DNA of 64,000 nucleotides from Iris pallida. Lineage: Eukaryota; Streptophyta; Magnoliopsida; Asparagales; Iridaceae. Numbering within the stretch: position 1 is the stretch's first letter; every line of letters starts with the position of its first letter. This document shows positions 48,795-58,971 of this stretch, piece by piece. The position numbers and the translations under genes were made by a program. The notes beneath the pieces were generated by a model. That model was not told where the DNA came from. It saw only the letters and a list, made by a program, of their open reading frames with translations, and ran no database searches. The stretch spans positions 685,417 to 749,416 of the forward strand of contig JANAVB010009599.1 of assembly GCA_029216955.1 (NCBI GenBank). Reading direction: 5' to 3'.

Positions 48795-50044
48795 GTCAGG
48801 CGGCGTATGGCTGCTACAAGCCGTCGAAAAAATGCACGAGGGGTTGGAGAACTCGTCGGGGTACTCTGGGACAAACACGAGACCTTCTTGATGGGTTTTT
48901 CTCCGCACATATAGTTTTATATACTGGGTTTTAATTCCCGATTAAAATCGAATTTAAATTCGATTTAAGTTAGGATTTGATGCAATCCTACGGAGAAAAG
49001 GATTTGGGTTACGGGGAGAAGATTTTGGGAGATTTGGACTGGATTTGGTGGAGTTCTAATTCATGAGGATTTACATATCCGCACGGCTTTGGGGGAGGGG
49101 GTCGGGCTTTGAACAGTACTGTTCCCACAGGGAACAGTACAGTGGTTCTTTTTTATCCTTCCCTTTTTTCCTTTCTCTCTCTCTCTCTCTATATATATAT
49201 ATCTATATTTATATATTATATATTTATATGGATACCCTAAATTTATTATGTATTAGAACAATATCTCTATATAAATAATACAAGTACACTTATTAGAATT
49301 TATCCTAAGAGGTATATATATAATTGGTTATAGCCCATATTTACAATTTATATAACTAATTCTATTTATAGGGCTTTATTTACATATAACAATCCTTACA
49401 AATAATAATAATCTTATACATACATATATTTCATACGCATACATACCCACATATATATAGCCTAATTTTCCAACAGTCAAGAAGGTCCTTCTAAGAAAAT
49501 TGTTACCATATTCTCAACAACAGAATATCAATTTTATCCAAATAAAAATATATTTTATATAATCCTCATTTATATAAAAAAAATACTTATTTATCCTCTA
49601 AAATAAATACACTAATTAAATTATACCCGTAATTTTCTACATGGACATCTTTGGACGTACAACATGTCTACATAGGCTTGGACTTGGTTCGGGTCCAGTC
49701 CAGACTAGTTTGGTACAACCTAATTTCCTAAAAGTCATAATATTAATAATAACTAACTAAATTATTTATAGGGGTCACATCACAAATTTGACTAGTTTTT
49801 CCTAGTTGGACACACCTATGGCTCGGCCTTCCTTACCATGACTAATACACTAGTCAAAGCACGCCACTGTACTATCCGTGCCATGATTTTTAGTCATCTT
49901 GTACTCCAAAACTTAACCATGACTAAGGTTTTCTATAATAATTATAATTACTTAATTAAATATTTATAAAATTCCAAAAATTACTATTTCAATCAAATAA
50001 ATAATAATAAAAATAAATTCCAAATTTTGGGAACAGGGGTTACA
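48795..50044 (-). repeat. Element AB, 5' LTR (copy B), right segment
   Basis: After the second GTCAG copy the LTR continues with GCGGCGTATGGCTGCTAC, matching copy A at about 26885. The minus-strand TATA box TATATAAAA is at 48915-48923. It ends GGGGTTACA at 50044, next to the copia RT. A CT-rich tract lies at about 49174-49190. Confidence 0.88.
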
Positions 50045-50077
50045 TTACTCTCTATGTTGATGATAAACTACTGGTGG
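50045..50077 (+). pseudogene. pol: Copia RT catalytic island (YVDD box)
   Basis: These 33 bases are copia sequence stranded between two insertions. They encode L-Y-V-D-D-K-L-L-V with the YVDD box at 50053-50064, both aspartates intact. The left end includes TTACT, the duplication made by element AB, and the right end is GGTGG (50073-50077), the duplication made by the solo LTR. Copia RT continues at 61214. Confidence 0.92.
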
Positions 50078-50446
50078 TATATGTCCCCTGGATTTTAGGG
50101 ATTATTTTAATTTTTTTAAATGAATTATTTTCAATAGATATTTTTTTATAATTAGTTTTGATCATTAAATATACTTTTTCGTGACTTTGATTTTTGGAGC
50201 GCAAGGGATGTCAATCTCTCAAAACGTTCTTTATGAGTTTTAATCTAGACAAGTTTATCTTCATGTTGATGTATCATGTCCCACTCAAACTTGTCCCCTT
50301 GTATTCTATTTATATCGTACAACTTTCAAATCAATTTAGGCAATTTGACCATCTACCGTAAAACCGGACCTAACTTCCTATTTGATTTTGGGGCTCGACA
50401 TCGTTCTAATATAATTGACCCAATATATAATTTTGACCTATTTTGA

Positions 50447-51003
50447 GTCTATTTATATCGTACCCCTTAACCCAAACTTCCAAACCCTAACATACCATCT
50501 CCTACTCATCCTCCTTCTTCTCATCATCTTCTTCCTCTCCTCCTCCTCTTATACTTACATACCTGAGCCCGACCCTGTCCTCCTTTCTCTGTGGCTACTA
50601 TTTTTGTCCCATGCGGTCATCCCAACTGGCCAGTGGCCACTGCAGGTGGCAGCATAGTGTTGTATGCACCGCCCGGCCTCGTGCCCTACTACGCGACAGC
50701 CGTGCACCACCGGCCAGGGAGGCAGCAGCGTTGCTGAATGCACAGCCGCGTATGCCTTCCAATGGTGCTCCGGTCGCCCACAACCAGCACCTCCCCTGGA
50801 TGAGCCATTGCCTCCCCAGTAAGCCGCTACCAGCACGCGACCAGGAGCGGCCAGGCAGCGAGCGCAAGCAGTGTGCAGCTGCTATGATTGACGTGGCCTA
50901 TGCGCAAATGCCTCACGACACCCTCCGCATAGTCCCAGCAAACCGCCCAGGCCACCCCTACAGTGGATGCGTCGCCGCTATGCACGACGTAGGTGATTCG
51001 TGA
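50447..51003 (+). promoter_or_regulatory. Solo LTR promoter and GC-rich leader
   Basis: CTATTTATATCG at about 50449 is a TATA-like box. It is followed by CCAAACCCTAAC, a CT-rich stretch and a GC-rich leader to about 51000, the same order as around 41988 in LTR1. A 130-codon frame in the leader has no recognisable domain and is not taken as a gene. Confidence 0.45.
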
Positions 51004-51760
51004 ATTTTAGACGAGATCCCGTCGTGATACGCGAGTTTTTAAACTCAGAATTTGTGCTTCGTCGTAGCGACTTTGTGCTCATTTTTTGGGCGACCCGACT
51101 GTTGGATCGTCGAACTCTTTCATCCATTACAATCTTGGTATATAGCTCTACCTTCACCTAAAGGTTCAGCCGTTAATTCTGTTTTCCATTGATTATCAAA
51201 GAACAAAATAGTTTTATGGTAGGACTGAACTTTAATTCACAATTACAAACTTGCTCGTACAAAGAGAGCCTAGGAACAAAACCTAGGAAAAGCAATCTAA
51301 GTACAATTGTTTAATTTGGATTCTGGGGGTGACGGTAGAAGCTCGTTAAAGTGCTATCAATTCTGCCTTACTCCTTGGCCGATCGAACACAACCTCGGTT
51401 CCGACGAAGAAATGCTCTCTCTCTGCTCGGATCTGTCTCTGTGTTGCTCTTTTTGTCTCTGTGTGTGTGCAAAGGAATAATTCCATGCTATTTATAGAAA
51501 TTTGTGATGAGTGGAGTGTACAGCCACGTGGCCACATCCTTGTAACTGTGCCTTAAGAAGTGGGCGGTTGGGGATTGGTTAAGATTAATCTTTATCTGTT
51601 TGTTACAATAAATCTGGACTATTATTTTGGTTGAAACAAATCTGAACTGATATGATATGTTGGTTGCAATAAATCTGAGTTGTTAAGACTTAGTCAACTT
51701 CTGCCACGTTTCCCAACTGCCACTAGGTTGCGAGCCGCATGAAGGACTGTCCCCCTGTCT

Positions 51761-51949
51761 GAGCCGCATGAGGGTGGCCTCATAACTGAGCCGCATGAGG
51801 GTGGCCTCATAACCGAGCCATATAAGGGTGGCCTCATAACCGAGCCGCATGAGGGTGGCCCCATAACCGAGCCGCATGAGGGTGGCCTCATAACCGAGCC
51901 GCATGATGGTGGCCTCATAACCGAGTCACATGAGGGTGGCCTCATATCT
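51761..51949. repeat. 27 bp tandem repeat, seven units, left LTR
   Basis: Seven head-to-tail units of the type GAGCCGCATGAGGGTGGCCT plus CATAACC. Because 27 is a multiple of three, the array gives repetitive open frames on the minus strand, which are not taken as genes. Confidence 0.93.
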
Positions 51950-52384
51950 GAACCGCATGAAGGCCACACATACGATCCGCATAGAGAACTTTCTTTGGAC
52001 TTTGTGAACTGTGTCCGATATCATAAAGATTCTATCTTCTTTTTATGAGCATGTCGCGTCTTCATGTCACGGCTGTATCTTTGTCAGAGCTGTCACTCCT
52101 TTGTGTCAGAGTAATTACGACCTGCTTCATAAAGAGACTTTTTACTGCTTAGGCTAATGTCAAACCGCATAAGGCTCCCCGTTGCTTTTGGGCCGCATGA
52201 AGCTTTCTGAGCCGCATGAAGCTTTCTTGGTCTTTTTGAGCTGTATCAAGCTTCCTGGGTTTTGTGAGCCGCATGAAGCCTCTTGGATTTTGAGCCGCAT
52301 GAAGCTTCCTAGGTTTTGAGAGCCGCATGAAGCCTTATGTTGATTTTTGGGCCGCATAGAGAATTCCTTTCTTTCCTTGCGCTT

Positions 52385-52739
52385 GTGAAGGATCACATCT
52401 CGCAAGTCAAGGACATCTCGGTCAACCTTTGCACTCATTTTGTGGGCCCGGGTATCCCGAGCACACGAGTGCGTAGGTATCATGTTTGCTCCCTGATGTG
52501 GGGCTAGTAAAAGCACTTGCCCTTGATCTTTGTTGGGAGACTCTTGAAAACCACTATGTCCGTTTGCCGTCGGGGGCTGGACACGAGCGGTTCTGTATAA
52601 CTTTCCATCAGGAGCCCGTATAACAGTTAACGGTACCCGCTGACGATCAGCAGCTTGGACAGTTGACTGGGCTTGTTGGGCCCGCACTATCCTAGACTTC
52701 TTCGACTTAGCACCCGAAGGTGCGTAGTAGGAAGAGTCC
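52385..52739 (-). repeat. Gag-like block inside the left LTR
   Basis: This ~355 bp block is homologous to 56142-56497 in the element interior and to 58475-58830 in the right LTR. On the minus strand all three read as related protein sequence, with VLLLAPH, MIPTHSC or MMPTHSC, and DLRDVILHK. Confidence 0.85.
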
Positions 52740-52974
52740 TAGTTGGAAGGAGGTAAGGGAAGTTGGTGCCCTTTTCAAAGGAGGAAAGGGGGTTCTATTT
52801 ATAGAATGGAGTGAGCCCTTTCTTCTTCTCCTTTTCGATGTGGGACTAAAAGCAATATTTTCCATGCTTCTACAAGAACCCCTTCAAAGTTTCCAAATTA
52901 CAAATTTGGAATACTTTAAATAAGAAGCATGGAAAGTAGAGTTGTTTAGGTGTGGCAATCCTATCAGAGGTAGT

Positions 52975-54480
52975 ATAGACTTGATAGGTTTGGGTACTTC
53001 CGCTGGGGATTTTATGTGGACTAATCATCCTTGGCGTACCTTGGTTTTAGGTACGAATAATAAGTTGAGAGAGGGAACCATCATATTTACTCAGAGGTGA
53101 TGAGGACGTAGTAAATATGGGTCTAAAGTAGAGCCTTCCTACTCAGAGGTAATGAGGATGTAGTAGGAGTGAACTTGAATGAGGATACATAGAACAACTT
53201 AGAGGTAATATAGACGTAGAAGTCCTATGTAACGGGTAATAAATGCCACGGAACAACTGGGATCCAGAAGCATATGATTGTGAAGAAGGGGTGCATGTAC
53301 TAGAGGACCTAATACAGCATTTGTGGTTAACAGTGGACATTTGTGGACCTATTATCCTTTTTGTGTACTGGCGGTGCGAGTACGGATAATAAGTGGAGAG
53401 AAAACCAACATATTTACTCAGAGATAATAAGGACGTGGTAAATATGGGTCTAAAGTAGAGCCTTCCTACTCAGAGGTAATGAGGACGTTGTAGGAGTGGG
53501 CCTAATGAGGATACACAGAACAACTCAGAGGTGCTATCAACGTGGAAGTTCTATGTATTGGGTGGTTTGTTTGTGATGGACGGGAAAACAACTCAGAGGT
53601 AATATGGACATGGTTGTTTTTCCCGTTGGGAAATTTTGTGGACGTATTACCCTTTTTGTGCACTAGTAGTGCGAGTAATAGATTCGAATGATATTTTGTG
53701 GATCTACTACTCATTGGTACACCGATGGTACGAGTAATAGATTAGGATAATTTTTATGGACTTATTACCATTTTTGTGTCCTGGCGATGCGAGTACTGAT
53801 AATAAGTGAGAAAAAACCAACATATTTACTCAGAGGTAATGAGGACGTGGTAAATATGGGTCAAAACAAAGCCTTCCAACTCAGAGGTAGTGAGGATATG
53901 GTAGGAGTAGGCCAAATGGGGATACACATGACAACTCAGAGGTGTTATCAACGTGGAAGTTCTATGTATTGGGTGATTTGTTTGTGATGGACGGGAAAAC
54001 AACTCAGAGGTAATATGGACATGGTTGTTTTTCCCGTTGGAGAATTTTGTGGACCTATTGCCCTTTTGTGCATATGGAAATAGGAGCAAATAGATTCAAA
54101 TAATATTTTGTGGAACTACTACTCTTTGGTACACCGATGGTGCGAGTAATAGATTAGGATAACTTTTGTGGACCTATTACCCTTCTGTGCACTGGTGGTG
54201 TGGGTAATAGATTAGGATAAGTTTTATGGACCTATCACCCTTCTGCGCACTGGTGGTGCGGGTAATAGATTTGAAGAAGATTCCGGTGGAGAAAAGCATT
54301 TGGGGTAAAAGTTCAGAGGTATGATCATGCAAGACTTGCTGCCCAGGAGATGCGATATGAATCCACTCGGAGCGGTCAGAGAGTAAATTCAGCGGTACCT
54401 GAGGGTACATAACTCAACAATCTGGGAGATTTGGGGTCAGAGTGTAAGTTAAGCGGTACCAGAGGGTACATAACTCACAA
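52975..54480. repeat. Noncoding tandem-repeat region of the gag-only element
   Basis: Three modules containing CATATTTACTCAGAG and a following GAGGTAATGAGGACGT segment start near 53085, 53409 and 53818. A shorter repeat containing GCGGGTAATAGATT or its variants recurs several times between about 53640 and 54275. There are no domains in any frame. It occupies the place where pol would be expected on the minus strand. Confidence 0.8.
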
Positions 54481-56554
54481 TCTGAAAGATAGTTGAAAGA
54501 TATTGTTTAGTCATAATTTTTCTTGTGGAACTTGTCGTTGTTGTTGTTGTTGGTATTAGGACGTTTGCTCTTATCCTCTCCATCCGAGTTATGCAATCCC
54601 AGTTGACGAGCCTTCTTCAACTTTGCTTCTACGCTTGTGGCGCTGATGATGAAGGTCTTCCAGTCCTTAAATTGACTTTCGCCCATCAGAGGCTGATTGT
54701 GGGGTACAGCCTCTTTTGACAAATTTTAATTAAGGAAGAGTCTGGGTTACCGGAGGGCAGCTTAATCGCGGTTTGGCGAAATCGCTCAATGTAGTTCCTT
54801 ATTAGCTCCTTCTCGCCTTGAACAATGTCCATAAGGGTTGACATTGTCATATCCTGTCCCACCTCATATAATCTCTCTAAGAACATATATTTGAAGACGG
54901 CGAAGGAATGAATGCAGTTGTCTGGCAAGTTGCGGTACCAGTCGAATGCGACTCCCTCCAATGCCCCAACGAACAATCGTGTAAGGATGGCATCGTCATA
55001 CGACAGATGATCTGTTGTGACCTCAAAGTAGATCACGTATCATCTTGCAGATGTCTTCCCGTCATAAGGGTTGATATTGAATGGTTTGTATCGAGGAGTG
55101 AATGGGACATCTCTCCATGCAGCGGGATACGGTTGTCGTATCCTGAGGTCCTGAGAGGTTTTCCGGGTGTGAAACATTGCCCGGAGCTCCTGGACCTCTC
55201 TTCTCGCTTCTCTGGCCTCTTCTGCAGCCGTGGGAACCGATATTCCAGGTAGATTGTCGCCCGGCGTTGGTGCAGTTGTGTTTGAGTCCGCATTGACGGC
55301 GGGAGGCCAAGCTTGTTTGGCCAGGTGTTCTTCCTTGGAGAGCCGACAGAGCCGCCTTGATCTCGTCTACTGATTTAACCAAGGTATGAAGTATGGCCTC
55401 AAGAGTGTCGAGGCGCTGTCGATCGCTGGTACCGTCCTGGTCATTCTGAGTCATAAATAATGTTCTCATACGAGGAACAGTGGAAGGAACTGTGGAGGAT
55501 GTGCTCTCCGAATCATACCCTCGAATGGAGAAGTCGTCGGGGGTATGTAGGAAAGTTCTCCTCCGGTTCGGACTCGAAGGAAGTGCTACCCCCTGTATAG
55601 GAGATTGCTTCATCTTGGCATCCGTGGACGTTTCCAAGGGTGTCTGGTTCTGTTGCATCTGTTGGGAGAACTGTCTCCTTTGGTTCATCTTTTCGGAACA
55701 CCAGATTGTCGTGGATGTTTCGGGGAGTGCTACCCCCAGCTTCGGCTATCCCCAGGGATGTAGATGATGAATCTCCAAGTGTTGAAGATTTCGTCTTAAA
55801 GCGGGTAACTTGATAAACTCCTCCCGTGGTGGTTCTGGTCAACCGTTTAGACGAGGGTTTCCTAGTCGTGCTAGTAGAGATCGTCGGGCTGGAAATATTT
55901 ACTTTCTTCCTTCCCTTGCTGGTAGGGACCTTTCGGGAAGAATTGTAGGAGACGAAAGGAAGCACCTCGTCTTCCGAGCTTTGTTCTAGGACCGGTCCTG
56001 GCCGCTGCAGTCGTAGGAAGATGGACTGCCGGCCCTCTTGTACTGCTGTCTTGTTACAGCAGCAGTTGACAATGACTTGAGTGTAGTGATGTCCATGTAA
56101 GGACTCTCTGTACACCATGCTTTCTTCTTTTTCCTTGTGCTTGTGAAGGATCACATCACGCAAGTCAAGTGCTTCTCGAGCAACCTTTACACTCGTTTTG
56201 TGGGCCCGGGAATCCCAAACACATGAGTGTGTTGGCATCATATTTGCTTTCTAGTGTGGGGCTAGTAAAAGTACTTGCCCCTGATCATTGTTGGGAGACT
56301 CTTGAGAACCACCCTGTCTGTTGGCCGTCGGGGACTGGACACTGGTAGTTTTGTACAACTTTCCATCAGAGGCCCGTGTAACAGTTAACGGGGCTACCTG
56401 ATGGTCAAAATTTGGGATAGCTGACTGAGCTCGATGAGCCCACGCTGTCCTAGACTTCTTCGCTCTAGCATCCGAGGGTACATAGTATGAAGAGTCCAAA
56501 TTATACCGCACAGAGTCTGGCACATCCACATAAGAGCTTCTGAGGTCAGGACCG

Positions 56555-56815
56555 CATGAGAGCCGGTCAAAGACTGAATGCCGTATAAGCCATCTCCCTA
56601 CGGTTGGGCTTGGTGGCCGTATAAGCATCCTGCATGCGGCTGGAAATTGTGGGGGCCGCATGAGCCTTCTGTATGCGGCTAGAATTTGCGACCGCATGAG
56701 CCTTCTTCATGCGGCTGGGATTTGTAGCCGCTTGAGCCTTCTCTATGCGGCTGAGATTGGTGGCCGCATAAGCCTTTATGCGGCTGGAGCCCTTATGTGG
56801 CTTCTTCTTGGACCG
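56555..56815. repeat. GCCGCAT/ATGCGGC alternating repeat array
   Basis: About six units of roughly 45 bp each contain a GCCGCAT-like string, a CTT-rich centre and then ATGCGGC, so each unit can fold into a small hairpin. The same GCCGCAT core makes up the repeats in both LTRs. Confidence 0.85.
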
Positions 56816-57166
56816 CATAGAGTTCCCATTTGCTCCCGTAAGTCCAGCATCGTAGTGCTTTCCTTTGCCAGACTTGGGGACAGCAGGGTCCTCTGCGGCC
56901 TGAAGTGGGGCCGCATGTGATTCTTCTCCGCCGTCTTGGGCAGCAGAGAACACTTCTTCCAGAGCTTAGAAGGAACAGCAGTTTTGGGCCTCCACTCCCT
57001 GCAGGCCTAGTTCGTGCTGGCTCACTTCTGTACCCGGCTAGCGCTCCCGTCAGAGAGCATCTCTTCAAATGCTTGCTGGTCGAAGCGAACAACCAGCATA
57101 TGTTGCATGGAGCCAAGCTTGGCTGCGTCCGATTGTGTCACCAACTTCTCAGCAGTGGAGAAGTTA

Positions 57167-57185
57167 GTCTCCAGCAGAGTCGCCA
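57167..57185 (-). other. Primer-binding site of the gag-only element
   Basis: On the minus strand, three bases after the LTR end, lies TGGCGACTCTGCTGGAGAC. TGGCGACTC starts of this type are known from several plant Ty3/gypsy elements; the exact tRNA is not claimed. Confidence 0.7.
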
Positions 57186-57770
57186 TCGTGTTTGCCATTG
57201 ATTATCAAAGAACAGAACAGTTTTATGGGAGGACTGAACTTTAATTTATAATTAGAAACTCGTTCGTAAAAAGAGAGCCTAGGAACAAAACCTAGGAAAA
57301 GCAATCTAAGTAAAATTGTTTAATTTAGATTCTAGAGGATGACGGTAGAGGCTCGGGAAAGTGCTATCAACTCTGCCTTACTCCTTGGACGATCGAACGC
57401 AACCTCGGCTCCGGCGAAGAAATGCTCTCTCTCTGCTCGGATATTTCTCTATGTTGCTCCATTTTTCTCTTTATGTGTGCAAAGGAATAATCCCATGCTA
57501 TTTATAGGAATTTATGATGAGTGGGGTGTACAACCACGTGGCCACATCTTTGTAACTGCGCCTTGAGAAGTGGGCGGTTGGGGATTGGTTAAGATTAATC
57601 TTTATCTGTTTGTTGCAATAAATCTGGACTATTATGTTGGTTGAAATAAATCTGAACTGCTATGATCTGTTGGTTGCAATAAATCTGAGTTGTTAAGACT
57701 TAGTCAACTTTTGCCACGTGTCCCAATAGCCACTAGGTTGCGAGCCGCATGAAGGACTGTCCTCCTGTCT

Positions 57771-58013
57771 GAGCCGCATGAGGGTGGCCTCATAACCGAG
57801 CCGCATGCGGGTGGCCTCATAACCGAGCCGGATGAGGGTGGCCTCATAACCGAGCCGCATGAGACTGGCCTCATAACTGAGCCGCATGAGGGCGGCCTCA
57901 TAATCGAGCTGCATGAGGGTGGCCTCATAACCGAGCCGCATGAGGGTGGCCTCATAACCGAGCCGCATGAGGGTGGCCTCATAATCGAGCCGTATGAGGG
58001 TGGCCTCATATCT
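57771..58013. repeat. 27 bp tandem repeat, nine units, right LTR
   Basis: Nine units of the same 27 bp sequence as in the left LTR, two more than there. Confidence 0.93.
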
Positions 58014-58474
58014 GAGCCGTATGAAGGCCACACAGGCGATCCGCATAGAGAACTTTCTTTGGACTTTATGAACTGCGTCCGATATCATAAAGATTCTCTC
58101 TTCTTTTTATGAGCATGTCGCATCTTCATGTCAGGGCTATATCTTTGTCAGAGCTGTCACTCCTTTGTGTCAGAGTAATTATGACCTGCTTCATAAAGAG
58201 ACTTTTTACTACTTAGGCTAATGTCAAACCGCATGAGGCTCCCTGCTGCTTTTGGCCGCATGAAGCTTTCTGAGCCGCATGAAGCTTTCTGGGTCTTTTT
58301 GAGCCGCATGAAGCTTCCTGGGTTTTGTGAGCCGCATGAAGCTTCCTGGGTTTTGTGAGCCGTATGAAGCCTCATGGGTTTTGGGCCGCATGAAGCTTCC
58401 TAGGTTTTGAGAGTCGCATGAAGCCTCATGTTGATTTTTGGGCCGCATAGAGAATCCCCGTCTTTTCTTGCGCT

Positions 58475-58830
58475 TGTGAAGGATCACATCTCGCAAGTCA
58501 AGGACATCTCGATCAACCTTTGCACTCGTTTTGTGGGCCCAGGTATCCCGAGCACACGAGTGCGTAGGTATCATGTTTGCTTCCTGATGTGGGGCTAGTA
58601 AAAGCACTTACCCTCGATCTTTGTTGGGAGACTCTTGAGAACCACCCTGTCCGTTTGCCGCCGGGGACTGGACACGGGAGGTTCTGTACAACTTTCCATC
58701 AGGAGCCCGTATAATAGTTAACGGTACCCGCTGACGGTCAGCAGCTTGGACAGTTGACTGTGCTTTTTGGGCTCGCACTGTCCTAGACTTCTTCGACTTA
58801 GCACCCGAAGGTGCGTAGTAGGAAGAGTCC
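58475..58830 (-). repeat. Gag-like block inside the right LTR
   Basis: Third copy of the block described at 52385-52739. It is nearly identical to the left-LTR copy and about 80 percent similar by eye to the interior copy. Confidence 0.85.
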
Positions 58831-58971
58831 AAGTTGGAAGGAGGAGAAGGGAAGTTTGTGCCCTTTTCAAAGGAGGAAAGGGGGATCTATTTATAGAATG
58901 GAGTGAGCCCATTCTTCTTATCCTTTCCGATGTGGGACTAAAAGCAATATTTTCCATGCTTCTACAAATTC

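Larger units (their letters stand above)
51180..52874 (-). repeat. 3' LTR (left copy) of the gag-only element
   Basis: On the minus strand it starts TGTAGAAGCATGG. TATA-like CTATAAATAG boxes are at 52804-52795 and 51497-51488; the second is followed by a leader of about 310 bp and is the likelier promoter. A gag-like block lies at 52385-52739, GCCGCATGAAGC repeats at about 52185-52350 and 27 bp tandem repeats at 51761-51949. Confidence 0.9.
54507..57186 (-). pseudogene. gag: Gag of the gag-only element, broken
   Basis: On the minus strand an ATG overlaps the primer site at 57187. The first readable segment is MATLLETNFSTAEKL (57187-57143). A GCCGCAT-rich repeat part (56820-56550), a block shared with the LTRs (56497-56142), and a low-complexity linker (56241-55062) follow. 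The capsid-like Retrotrans_gag region is at 55040-54750, with GALEGVAFDWYRNLP near 54955-54915 and GEKELIRNYIERFRQ near 54810-54770. A basic, asparagine-rich end lies at 54620-54507. Stops and frame changes at several points break it. No zinc knuckle is visible. Confidence 0.75.
51180..58966 (-). mobile_element. Minus-strand gag-only Ty3/gypsy (Tat/Ogre-like) element
   Basis: LTRs at 51180-52874 and 57189-58966 run TGTTT...TCTACA on the plus strand. They are flanked by a perfect AATTC duplication (51175-51179 and 58967-58971). On the minus strand the 5' LTR is the right one, followed after three bases by the primer site TGGCGACTCTGCTGGAGAC (57185-57167), then a broken gag, then tandem repeats and a purine-rich tract (GAAGGGGTTCT) next to the left LTR. 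No protease, RT or integrase is seen. The primer site and gag type resemble Tat/Ogre or Athila-like lineages; the clade is not certain. Confidence 0.85.
57189..58966 (-). repeat. 5' LTR (right copy) of the gag-only element
   Basis: Matches the left LTR from TGTTTGCCATTGATT to TCTACA. It holds nine 27 bp units (57771-58013), GCCGCATGAAGC repeats (about 58255-58450) and the gag-like block (58475-58830). TATA-like boxes on the minus strand are at 57507-57498 and near 58900. Confidence 0.9.

Noticed and set aside
50611..51003. 130-codon + frame
   Set aside because: Lies in the GC-rich leader of a solo LTR, in the same place as noncoding leader in the related LTRs; no domain.
51683..51969. Repetitive protein frames with a nine-residue period on the minus strand (also 57693-58088)
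   Set aside because: Produced by a 27 bp tandem repeat; the same repeat is open in two frames and lies in LTRs.
51190..58966. LTR start at TGATTATC (51190 and 57199)
   Set aside because: Starting ten bases earlier at TGTTT gives a perfect AATTC target duplication and the right distance to the primer site.
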